In this document: piece after piece, positions 1-6,135 of the stretch
How positions within the stretch are numbered: the stretch's first letter is position 1
How the letters are laid out: the number at the start of each line of letters is the position of its first letter
NCBI GenBank assembly: GCA_903899145.1
Contig: CAIUHY010000100.1
Coordinates: forward strand, 1 to 8,963
DNA: 8,963 nucleotides
Direction: 5' to 3'
Source of the DNA: an uncultured Actinomycetes bacterium
Lineage (GTDB): Bacteria; Actinomycetota; Actinomycetes; Nanopelagicales; Nanopelagicaceae
Notes under the pieces: generated by a model
Database searches by the model: none
Told to the model about the DNA's origin: nothing
The model's input: the letters and a program-made list of their open reading frames with translations, nothing else
Translations under genes and position numbers: made by a program

Positions 1-200
1 TAGAGGTGGTAGGCATTTGCAAGGAGTGCTTGCGCTCCCAGATCTTTCATAGATTCTGGAAGAACTGATTTCACTGTTGCTTTTGTGCCAACGGGAATAA
101 AGGCAGGAGTTTGGATAACTCCGTGTGGGGTACTGATCTCACCGCTTCGCCCAAGGGAGCCGCCTAGTTCTTTGTTGACCTTGAATGTAAACGAGCTCAT
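1..200 (-). CDS. tgt: Queuine/archaeosine-type tRNA-guanine transglycosylase, N-terminal part (partial)
   Basis: This is the first ~67 codons of a gene that leaves the window on its left. The reverse strand reads MSSFTFKVNKELGGSLGRSG, then ISTPHGVIQTPAFIPVGTKA, then TVKSVLPESMKDLGAQALLA and NAYHL. The TPHG, TP-F-PVGT-ATVK and L-N-YHL blocks are the conserved start of bacterial Tgt. That enzyme exchanges guanine-34 of GUN-anticodon tRNAs for the queuosine precursor preQ1 in the cytoplasm. The catalytic aspartates and zinc site lie outside the window. I chose ATG at 200 because homologues begin with a short SFT/F-type N-terminus and a GATAAT box lies 6 nt upstream, which fits a leaderless start. 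An in-frame ATG at 218 would add MVDNNH and leave one base before the dppC start. No clear Shine-Dalgarno sequence precedes either ATG. The gene is divergent from the peptide transporter; I see no functional link between them. Confidence 0.9.
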   Translation of the reverse strand, partial: MSSFTFKVNKELGGSLGRSGEISTPHGVIQTPAFIPVGTKATVKSVLPESMKDLGAQALLANAYHL

Positions 201-205
201 GTGGT

Positions 206-211
206 TATTAT
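206..211 (+). promoter_or_regulatory. Candidate -10 box for leaderless dppC
   Basis: TATTAT differs from TATAAT at one base and lies 8 nt upstream of the dppC ATG at 220. There is no Shine-Dalgarno sequence between them, which suggests a leaderless or near-leaderless message. The only -35-like hexamer is TTGAAT at 181-186, with a rather long 19-bp spacer, inside the tgt coding region. The call rests mainly on spacing and is tentative. Confidence 0.35.
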
Positions 212-212
212 C
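207..212 (-). promoter_or_regulatory. Candidate -10 box for leaderless tgt
   Basis: GATAAT on the minus strand differs from TATAAT at one base and ends 6 nt before the tgt ATG at 200, so transcription would start at or next to the A of the start codon. I found no good -35 hexamer at 16-18 bp. It almost coincides with the plus-strand TATTAT box of dppC, so the two promoters would occlude each other if both are real. Confidence 0.4.
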
Positions 213-219
213 TACCATT

Positions 220-1182
220 ATGAGCACCCAAACTGCTGAGGTAAGCCGGCTTGCAATTCTGCAGCGCAGTCCGCGTCAAATTGCTTGGCATAGGCTAAAA
301 CGTAATAAAGTTTCAATGATTTCTGCCTATATAGCGATCTTCTTTTTGATTTTAGCATTTGGGGCGCCAATTTTCACTGCGATCTTCCATGTGAATAATA
401 CCAATGTTTACCCAAATGCACTTAGTGCAAGTGGAATGCCAATAGGTCCTTGGGGTGGCGTGAGCTGGAAGCATCCATTTGGTTTGGAGCCAGGTGTTGG
501 AAGAGATCTTTTTGGATTATTAGTTTATGGATCACGCATTTCATTTTCGGTTGCAATTATTACGAGTATATCTTTTGTGGTCGTAGGACTTTTTTTGGGT
601 ATTTCAGCTGGGTTAATTGGTGGGGTCTTAGATAATGTAATTGGTCGTATTTGTGATTTTCTTCTTGCATTCCCTACAATTTTTATGTTTGTTGCATTGA
701 GCGTGCCGCTGACGCTTAGGGTAGAAGCAACGGGCATAGCGCATAACAATGGTGCACGAATTGTAGTTATGGTTTTAATTTTAGTTGTGTTTAGCTGGCC
801 AGGATTTTTCAGAGTAGTTCGTTCACAAGTTTTAAGTATCCGTGAAAAAGAATTTATACTTGCTGCTCGCGTTGCGGGTGCTTCAAATATACGAATTATA
901 TTTAAAGAAATTTTGCCAAACCTTTGGCCACTTGCAATTATTTATTTATCAATTTCATTGCCTGGTTATCTTGCAGCGGAGGCAGTATTTTCCTTCTTGG
1001 GCGTTGGCGTCCAAGCACCCGGTTCGACCTGGGGTCTGGTTTTAAATGATGCCTCTAATTTCTGGCAACGTGACCCAGCGTATTTAGGGATACCAGCCGG
1101 AATGGTGATCATCGTGGTCTTGACCTTGAACTTATTCGGCGATGGCTTGCGTGATGCCCTGGATTCAAAGAGTGACCGCTAA
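220..1182 (+). CDS. dppC: Peptide ABC transporter permease, DppC/OppC type
   Basis: This is one of the two membrane-spanning subunits of a di/oligopeptide importer; it pairs with the permease at 3138-4136. The protein is 320 aa from ATG 220, usual for the family. Visible parts: a cytoplasmic basic N-terminus (RSPRQIAWHRLKRNK, ~17-30), the first membrane segment at ~33-56, the family motif HPFGLEPGVGRDLFGLLVYG (~85-104), further hydrophobic segments at ~108-136, 145-165, 180-200, 235-262 and 290-309, and the EAA loop that docks on the ATPase (EKEFILAARVAGASNIRI, ~209-226). The open frame reaches back to an ATG at 85, but residues encoded before 220 lie antisense to tgt and resemble no DppC. 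An in-frame ATG at 199 is also possible. It is unusual that this subunit comes first, before the binding protein and apart from DppB. The exact substrate (dipeptide, oligopeptide or other) cannot be read from sequence. Confidence 0.93.
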   Translation: MSTQTAEVSRLAILQRSPRQIAWHRLKRNKVSMISAYIAIFFLILAFGAPIFTAIFHVNNTNVYPNALSASGMPIGPWGGVSWKHPFGLEPGVGRDLFGLLVYGSRISFSVAIITSISFVVVGLFLGISAGLIGGVLDNVIGRICDFLLAFPTIFMFVALSVPLTLRVEATGIAHNNGARIVVMVLILVVFSWPGFFRVVRSQVLSIREKEFILAARVAGASNIRIIFKEILPNLWPLAIIYLSISLPGYLAAEAVFSFLGVGVQAPGSTWGLVLNDASNFWQRDPAYLGIPAGMVIIVVLTLNLFGDGLRDALDSKSDR

Positions 1183-1194
1183 ATCACCTCCTTT
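1183..1194 (+). other. Sequence identical to the 16S rRNA 3' tail (anti-Shine-Dalgarno)
   Basis: ATCACCTCCTTT, immediately after the dppC stop codon, is the same 12-nt string that ends bacterial 16S rRNA. No other rRNA sequence surrounds it. In the mRNA, TCCTTT (1189-1194) could pair with AAAGGA (1254-1259), part of the dppA ribosome-binding site, as an alternative to the longer hairpin at 1197-1264. Function is speculative; chance is possible. Confidence 0.4.
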
Positions 1195-1223
1195 TGGACC
1201 TTCTTTTCGCTCCCATAGCCCTT

Positions 1224-1229
1224 TAGGAT
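1224..1229 (+). promoter_or_regulatory. Candidate -10 box of a dppA-specific promoter
   Basis: TAGGAT lies 35 nt upstream of the dppA ATG and is one base from the TAGGCT boxes at the other divergent promoter pair in this window. Transcription from it would begin around 1235-1237 and give a leader of about 28-30 nt. That leader keeps the Shine-Dalgarno sequence but not its pairing partner at 1200-1209. I found no convincing -35 hexamer, so confidence is low. Confidence 0.25.
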
Positions 1230-1252
1230 GATCTGACTAGTTTGACCATTTC

Positions 1253-1261
1253 GAAAGGAAG
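1253..1261 (+). promoter_or_regulatory. Ribosome-binding site of dppA
   Basis: GAAAGGAAG ends 3 nt before the ATG at 1265, with the AAGGA core about 5 nt away. It is the clearest Shine-Dalgarno sequence in the window. The tgt, dppC, dppB, pepO and marR starts have none that is obvious, so dppA is set apart as a conventionally initiated, probably well-translated gene. Confidence 0.7.
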
Positions 1262-1264
1262 ATC

Positions 1265-3025
1265 ATGGCCTTTAAAAATTTATTTTCGCGTCAAAAGAGA
1301 GTTGTTGCTTCGGTAGCAATTATGGCGCTAGCAACTTCTGGGTTAATAGCTATCTCATCAAGTGCAGACGCAGCTAGCAAAACTGGTGGAACCCTTTATT
1401 TCATCACCCAGTCCAAACAGTTAAATCGCTTGGACCCAGCACGTATCTACACGGGCCAAGACATCGCCTTCATGAACACGTATGTATATCGCTCACTTTT
1501 AAGCTACACACCAACAACCGGTGACGCCGGATTTAACCTAGTACCAGATTTAGCAACGGACATCGGTAAAGCAACCGATGGTGGCAAGACTTGGTCATGG
1601 ACTCTTAAGTCCGGAATCAAATGGCAAGATGGTTCTGTAGTCACATGCGCCGATGAGAAGTACGGACTCTCTCGTGTCTTTGCAACAGATGTAATTACTG
1701 ATGGTCCTTCTTATTTGTTGCAAGATTTGAATATTCCATCAGATGCCAAGGGTAATCTGATGTATCAGGGTCCTTACAAAAAAACTGGGCAAGAATATTT
1801 TGACAAGGCTGTCACATGTAGTGGAATGACAATCACTCTGCACCTTAACAAGGCTGTTGGTGACTTCAACTACTTTGGAACTTACCCAGCAATGTCACCG
1901 GTTAAGCAGTCGGCTGATAATGGCGCAAAGTATGACAGCGCTCCTTGGGCCCTTGGACCTTACAAGGTGGCTGATTATAAGATTGGCACCGAACTCAAAT
2001 TAGTTCGAAACCCGCAATATCAACAATCAACTGACACAATCCGAACTGCTTATCCAGATCAGATTATTATGCGTTTTGGAATCTCTGAAGATATTCGAGA
2101 TCAAATATTCTTGAAGGATTCACAGACCAATGCTGTTGACTATGACCAAAACTTACAGCCAGCAAATAAAGTTGCATTCTTCGCTAACAAGGCAACTGCC
2201 TCTAGAGGAATTAACGTTGTCGGACCGTATACAGGGTATTACGCCCTGAATGTTTCGGCAGGTCACCTTGACTGCTTAGCCGCCCGTAAGGCGCTCTTCT
2301 TTGCGCTCAACGATGATGCACTTATTAAATTAGCTGGTGGCACCCAGTTCTACGGAACCATTGGCGACAATCCAATTAGTCCATTGGTTTCAACAGACTA
2401 CGCACCAACTACCGGAAACATCCATGATGCGAACTTCAAATTAACTGGAAATCCAAGTTATGCGAAGACATTGTTGGCACAAGCTAAGACTCAGTGCCCA
2501 GCAACGTATTCGAAAATCACAACTGCCAATAAGGGTGTTGTTTGGGATATATCGAACACAACTACAAACCAGAAGGCTGCGACTCTTATTAAGACCGCGC
2601 TTAACGCCGCTGGTATTCAAGTGACATTCAAGTTCATCGAAAGTGGTGTTTATTATCCAACTGTGCAAGATGCTACAAAGGAAGATGACGTAGCATCAGG
2701 TGGTTGGGCTGCAGACTGGGCAAATGCCTCGACTGTTATTCCACCCCTCTTCTTGCAACATGGTGGATTTGATTTGAATTTGAACTGGAATGATCCGACA
2801 TATAAGCCATTTGCAGCTCAAGTTGCGGCTGCACAAGGTGAGACCAGCCGTACTAAGCAAGCTGGCGAATGGAAGGTTCTTGCCCAATTTGTAATGGATC
2901 AATATTGGACTATTGCGCCAGTATTCCAAAAGGAGCAAAATTTTTGGGGCTCTAAAGTCGGCGGAGCCGCATTTTGGATGCCTCAGGGTTGCTTGCTCTT
3001 CCCATCACTCTACGTAATTCAATAA
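1265..3025 (+). CDS. dppA: Extracellular peptide-binding protein of ABC transporter (SBP family 5)
   Basis: This solute receptor captures peptides outside the membrane and delivers them to the DppB/DppC channel. The 586-aa product has a Sec signal: basic KNLFSRQKR (4-12), a hydrophobic core ~14-31, and a likely signal-peptidase I site after SSSADA (~36). The mature part starts TGGTLYFITQ and shows family-5 features: NRLDPARIYTGQD near the N-terminus, LVPDLATDIGKATDGGKTWS with WTLKSGIKWQDG, and APWALGPYKV. Five cysteines occur in the mature chain (TCADEKYG, TCSGM, LDCLAA, TQCPAT, QGCLLF), suggesting disulphides. There is no lipobox cysteine, although binding proteins of single-membrane bacteria are usually lipoproteins. 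It has its own Shine-Dalgarno sequence, a strong hairpin after the stop codon, and by eye more preferred-looking codons than the flanking permease genes, all consistent with expression above the other subunits. Substrate class is inferred from family and operon; other family-5 ligands are possible. Confidence 0.92.
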   Translation: MAFKNLFSRQKRVVASVAIMALATSGLIAISSSADAASKTGGTLYFITQSKQLNRLDPARIYTGQDIAFMNTYVYRSLLSYTPTTGDAGFNLVPDLATDIGKATDGGKTWSWTLKSGIKWQDGSVVTCADEKYGLSRVFATDVITDGPSYLLQDLNIPSDAKGNLMYQGPYKKTGQEYFDKAVTCSGMTITLHLNKAVGDFNYFGTYPAMSPVKQSADNGAKYDSAPWALGPYKVADYKIGTELKLVRNPQYQQSTDTIRTAYPDQIIMRFGISEDIRDQIFLKDSQTNAVDYDQNLQPANKVAFFANKATASRGINVVGPYTGYYALNVSAGHLDCLAARKALFFALNDDALIKLAGGTQFYGTIGDNPISPLVSTDYAPTTGNIHDANFKLTGNPSYAKTLLAQAKTQCPATYSKITTANKGVVWDISNTTTNQKAATLIKTALNAAGIQVTFKFIESGVYYPTVQDATKEDDVASGGWAADWANASTVIPPLFLQHGGFDLNLNWNDPTYKPFAAQVAAAQGETSRTKQAGEWKVLAQFVMDQYWTIAPVFQKEQNFWGSKVGGAAFWMPQGCLLFPSLYVIQ

Positions 3026-3064
3026 TAAGCTGACTAAATTTCGTTAGCTGATTCTCTATTAGTT

Positions 3065-3100
3065 ATTAAAAGGGTGGCTCTTAGGAGTCACCCTTTTAAT
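3065..3100 (+). terminator. Strong hairpin after dppA, terminator or attenuator inside the operon
   Basis: ATTAAAAGGGTGGCTC (3065-3080) pairs with GAGTCACCCTTTTAAT (3085-3100) around a TTAG loop: 16 consecutive pairs with one G-U. The right arm ends in TTTT and the left arm begins with AAAA, so it could act on either strand as an intrinsic terminator. It lies 40 bp after the dppA stop codon and 38 bp before the dppB start. Likely roles are partial termination, or protection of the dppA mRNA 3' end, so that binding protein exceeds membrane subunits. Confidence 0.8.
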
Positions 3101-3128
3101 ATGACAAATGACTAGATAAGAGTAGATT
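3101..3128 (+). promoter_or_regulatory. Candidate promoter for dppB-dppD-dppF
   Basis: ATGACA (3101-3106, five of six matches to TTGACA), a 16-bp spacer and TAGATT (3123-3128, four of six matches to TATAAT) lie directly after the dppA hairpin. The -10 box ends 9 nt before the dppB ATG. The message would have almost no leader, consistent with the missing Shine-Dalgarno sequence. It would allow the downstream three genes to be made even if the hairpin stops transcription. Confidence 0.5.
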
Positions 3129-3137
3129 TGTTCAACC

Positions 3138-4136
3138 ATGGTTAAGTACCTGACTAGGCGATTAGCATCTGCCATTTTGCTACTCTTTCTTTTAACAATC
3201 GTGGTTTATCTAATTTTTGGCATTCTTCCAGTTGATCCAGCTCGAATATCATGCGGCATTCATTGCAACCCAATAGCTGTTGCTGGAAATAGGCATCGGC
3301 TAGGTTTGGATGTTCCGCTTTATGAACAATGGTGGCGGTTTTTTGTTGGGATCTTTGCTGGGCGGACATACGGCGATGGGGCTGCGCGATTCACCTGTGG
3401 CGCGCCATCATTGGGGTATTCCTTCCCAAATAATGAGTGCGTTACAACCGCTATCGCACATGCTTTCCCATTCACTCTAAGCCTTGCAGTCGGCGCTTTC
3501 ATTCTTTGGATGGCAAGTGGAATAGGGCTTGGAGTTATTGCAGCACGCTATCGCGGAAGTTTTATTGATCGGGGTGTAACTGCCTTTGTATTAGTTGGAT
3601 CATCGCTGCCGGTATTTGTGGTTGGTCTACTTGTTTATATTCTTGCTTTCTTTTTACATGCTATTGACCCAATTTCACAAGGGATTTGGGTTTCGCCATT
3701 GTCAGACCCAATAGGTTTTTTCAAGAACTTTATATTTGCTTGGATCGCGTTGGCACTTTCATATTCCGCCATTTACACCAGATTAACTCGAGGAAATGTA
3801 ATAGAAACTTCAAGTGAGGATTTTATTAGAACAGCTCGCGCAAAGGGTCTAAGCGAGCGTCGGATTTTATTCAAGCACAATCTTCGTACGGCGCTTGCCC
3901 CGTTATTGACTAATGCAGGATTAGATTTTGGTGGCCTGCTTGGTGGCGCGATTATTACCGAAACAATTTTCCAATTGCCGGGGCTTGGCGAGATTTCACT
4001 TAAAGCGGTTTTGCAAGATTATGACTTGCCACTGATCGTTGGTACTACTGTGGTTGCTGGTGCGTTTATTATTATCTTTAATTTAATTGTTGATATTGGA
4101 TACGCATATCTAGATCCAAGGGTGCGTGTTGGATGA
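3138..4136 (+). CDS. dppB: Peptide ABC transporter permease, DppB/OppB type
   Basis: This is the second membrane subunit of the peptide importer. The 332-aa protein starts with the typical MVKYLTRRLASAILLLFLLT, whose first helix is ~10-30. A long outside loop (~31-105) follows, with the LGLDVPLYEQWWRF and YGDGAARF elements. Then come helices at ~106-136, 146-173, 194-214, 262-280 and 298-322. The EAA loop EDFIRTARAKGLSERRILFK (227-246) contacts an ATPase. The outside loop has four cysteines, C39, C43, C87 and C101, the only ones in the protein, so one or two disulphides are plausible; the LGYSF context around C87 resembles what I recall of actinobacterial DppB. No Shine-Dalgarno sequence is visible. 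The stop codon overlaps the dppD start by 4 bp (ATGA), which indicates translational coupling. Confidence 0.93.
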   Translation: MVKYLTRRLASAILLLFLLTIVVYLIFGILPVDPARISCGIHCNPIAVAGNRHRLGLDVPLYEQWWRFFVGIFAGRTYGDGAARFTCGAPSLGYSFPNNECVTTAIAHAFPFTLSLAVGAFILWMASGIGLGVIAARYRGSFIDRGVTAFVLVGSSLPVFVVGLLVYILAFFLHAIDPISQGIWVSPLSDPIGFFKNFIFAWIALALSYSAIYTRLTRGNVIETSSEDFIRTARAKGLSERRILFKHNLRTALAPLLTNAGLDFGGLLGGAIITETIFQLPGLGEISLKAVLQDYDLPLIVGTTVVAGAFIIIFNLIVDIGYAYLDPRVRVG

Positions 4137-5164
4137 AACCATTTCTAGAAGTTAAGAATTTGACTGTCGAATTTCCAACCGAAGATGGAACGGTCCAGGC
4201 AACCGAAGATGTTTCTTTCTCTCTGGATCTTGGGGAAACTTTGGCAATCGTTGGTGAATCTGGTTGTGGTAAATCGGTATCTAATATGGCGATTATGGGT
4301 CTCCATAATCCAAAAAGGACTCAAATATCTGGCTCGGCAATATTTAACTTAGAGTCAGGACCAATTGATGCAATAAATACTGATTCTGAAACGCTTCGGA
4401 AAATGCGCGGTAAGACTATGTCTATGATTTTTCAGGACCCGATGTCTTCCTTACATCCGTATTACACAGTAGGCAATCAAATTGCAGAGGCATGGCATTT
4501 ACATAACGAAGGTTCAAGGAAAACTGGCGCTAAGCGTGCTGCCGAGATGCTTGATCTAGTGGGAATTCCAGATTCTCATAAACGAATCAACGATTTTCCA
4601 CATCAGTTTTCTGGAGGGATGCGTCAGCGAGTAATGATTGCAATGGCGGTTGTGAATAATCCAAAACTACTTATCGCAGATGAACCAACTACTGCACTTG
4701 ATGTGACGGTTCAATCTCAAATCCTTACGCTATTAAAAACAATGCAAAAGGAATTTAATATGGCCATTATTCTCATTACACATGACTTGGGTGTAGTAGC
4801 TTCAATTGCTGACCGAATTAATGTTATGTACGCAGGACGTTTGGTGGAGCAGGGAACAGTTGACGAGATTTTCTATAAATCTGTCCACCCATACACCTTG
4901 GGTTTGCTTGGTTCGATTCCGAGAGTAGACCAATCGATAGATAAAAGGCTTAAAACAATTCAAGGACAACCCCCATCCCTGATTGAACTGCCCTCTGGCT
5001 GCGCGTTTGAACCACGATGTGAATTTGCGACACATGTACCAAAGGGACTTTGTAAAACTTCACGACCTGAAACAACCGAGAAGAGCATCGGACATTTTGC
5101 AAGGTGTCATTTAAGCGCTGCCGAAATTTATGAAATTAATAGATTTCAGAAAGCCGACCGTTAA
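4133..5164 (+). CDS. dppD: Peptide ABC transporter ATP-binding protein, DppD/OppD type
   Basis: This is one of two cytoplasmic ATPases that power the importer. Of 343 aa, the Walker A loop GESGCGKS is at 41-48, the Q-loop in IFQDPMSSLHP near 100-110, the signature SGGMRQR begins at 160, and Walker B LLIADEP has D183 and the catalytic E184; the switch histidine is in ITHDLGVV (~215-222). The C-terminal oligopeptide-ATPase extension contains C290, C296, C307 and C325 (C-x5-C-x10-C-x17-C). Related DppD proteins carry a [4Fe-4S] cluster there; that this one does is inference. The start overlaps dppB by 4 bp, and the stop TAATG overlaps the dppF start by 1 bp. All ATPase motifs are intact. Confidence 0.94.
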   Translation: MKPFLEVKNLTVEFPTEDGTVQATEDVSFSLDLGETLAIVGESGCGKSVSNMAIMGLHNPKRTQISGSAIFNLESGPIDAINTDSETLRKMRGKTMSMIFQDPMSSLHPYYTVGNQIAEAWHLHNEGSRKTGAKRAAEMLDLVGIPDSHKRINDFPHQFSGGMRQRVMIAMAVVNNPKLLIADEPTTALDVTVQSQILTLLKTMQKEFNMAIILITHDLGVVASIADRINVMYAGRLVEQGTVDEIFYKSVHPYTLGLLGSIPRVDQSIDKRLKTIQGQPPSLIELPSGCAFEPRCEFATHVPKGLCKTSRPETTEKSIGHFARCHLSAAEIYEINRFQKADR

Positions 5165-6135
5165 TGACTACACCAATTCTGCAGGTCCAAGGTTTAAAGA
5201 AGCACTTCATTTCTACGAGAGGAATTGTTGGGCGTGATAAAAGCATAGTAAAAGCGGTCGATGGTATTGATTTTGAAGTAAATGCTGGTGAAACGGTTGG
5301 ATTAGTAGGGGAGTCGGGTTGTGGAAAAACCACTGCTGGGCGAACAATTGTTAGACTTTATGAGCCGACTGCCGGAAAAATATTTTTCGAAGGTCAGGAT
5401 ATTTCCAATATTTCCAAAAACGAGATGAAGCCACTTCGCTCGCAGATTCAAATGATTTTTCAGGATCCCTACGCTTCGCTTAATCCAAGGCAAACAGTGG
5501 GAAGCATTATTTCAGCATCTTTTGTAATTCAAAAAGTAAACCCGCCAAACGGAATTAAAATAGCAGTGCAAGATCTTCTTGCCAGGGTTGGCTTAAACCC
5601 AGAACATATTAATCGCTTCCCACATGAGTTCTCTGGTGGTCAGCGCCAACGTATTGGAATTGCCAGAGCGCTTGCCCTTCGGCCTAAATTGATCATTGCC
5701 GATGAGCCAGTATCTGCTCTAGATGTTTCAATTCAAGCCCAGGTAGTAAACCTCCTAGATGACCTCCAAGATGATTTTGGTTTGTCTTATCTCTTTATCG
5801 CTCATGATTTATCAGTTGTTCAGCATATTTCTGACAGGGTAATCGTGATGTATTTAGGCAAGATTATGGAGATCGCAAAAACACAGTCACTTTTTTCTAG
5901 TCCTCATCACCCTTATACAAAGGCGCTTTTATCTGCTGTGCCAATTCCAGATCCAGAGATTGAAAAAAAGCGCGAGCACATCATGTTGACCGGAGATCTC
6001 CCAAGCCCAGCAAACCCACCCACGGGCTGTGTCTTTAACACCCGTTGCTGGAAAGCCCAAGATAAGTGCAGAATTGTTGCCCCTGAACTCCTTCAGGTGG
6101 GGGCAAGTGAGGTTGCTTGCCACTTCCCTGAATAA
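5164..6135 (+). CDS. dppF: Peptide ABC transporter ATP-binding protein, DppF/OppF type
   Basis: This is the partner ATPase, expected to form a heterodimer with DppD under the DppB/DppC channel. The 323-aa protein has Walker A GESGCGKT (49-56), the Q-loop in IFQDPYASLNPR near 98-109, signature SGGQRQR from 157, Walker B LIIADEPVSALD with D180/E181, and the switch histidine in FIAHDLSV. The FQDPYASLNPR and DEPVSALD wording is typical of the F subunit. The C-terminal extension has C289, C295, C302 and C319 (C-x5-C-x6-C-x16-C), so the second ATPase also has a four-cysteine set. It starts inside the dppD stop codon. It ends with TAA directly against the stop codon of the convergent peptidase gene, with no room for a terminator. 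Confidence 0.94.
   Translation: MTTPILQVQGLKKHFISTRGIVGRDKSIVKAVDGIDFEVNAGETVGLVGESGCGKTTAGRTIVRLYEPTAGKIFFEGQDISNISKNEMKPLRSQIQMIFQDPYASLNPRQTVGSIISASFVIQKVNPPNGIKIAVQDLLARVGLNPEHINRFPHEFSGGQRQRIGIARALALRPKLIIADEPVSALDVSIQAQVVNLLDDLQDDFGLSYLFIAHDLSVVQHISDRVIVMYLGKIMEIAKTQSLFSSPHHPYTKALLSAVPIPDPEIEKKREHIMLTGDLPSPANPPTGCVFNTRCWKAQDKCRIVAPELLQVGASEVACHFPE

Larger units (their letters stand above)
1197..1264 (+). promoter_or_regulatory. Potential hairpin that hides the dppA ribosome-binding site
   Basis: CTTCTTTTCG (1200-1209) can pair along its whole length with CGAAAGGAAG (1252-1261), with one G-U pair. After one mismatch, two more pairs (1197-1198 with 1263-1264) bring the helix to the base before the dppA ATG. 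The paired strand contains the dppA Shine-Dalgarno sequence, so a transcript reading through from dppC could have reduced dppA translation. The loop is 42 nt, which lowers stability. The pairing was worked out by hand; no folding energy was calculated. Confidence 0.4.

Noticed and set aside
175..180. TTGACC as a -35 box for dppC
   Set aside because: It is 25 bp from the TATTAT box, too far for a normal spacer, and lies in tgt coding sequence.
85..219. Extension of the dppC reading frame to an ATG at 85, adding 45 residues
   Set aside because: This stretch is antisense to the well-conserved start of tgt, and the extra residues do not look like a DppC N-terminus; the ATG at 220 gives the normal length.
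1183..1194. Remnant of an rRNA gene
   Set aside because: Only the last 12 nt of 16S are matched; the flanks are the dppC stop codon and an unrelated spacer.
2441..2938. Minus-strand open frames opposite dppA
   Set aside because: They are short, have no recognisable protein features, and lie opposite a gene with clear family motifs.
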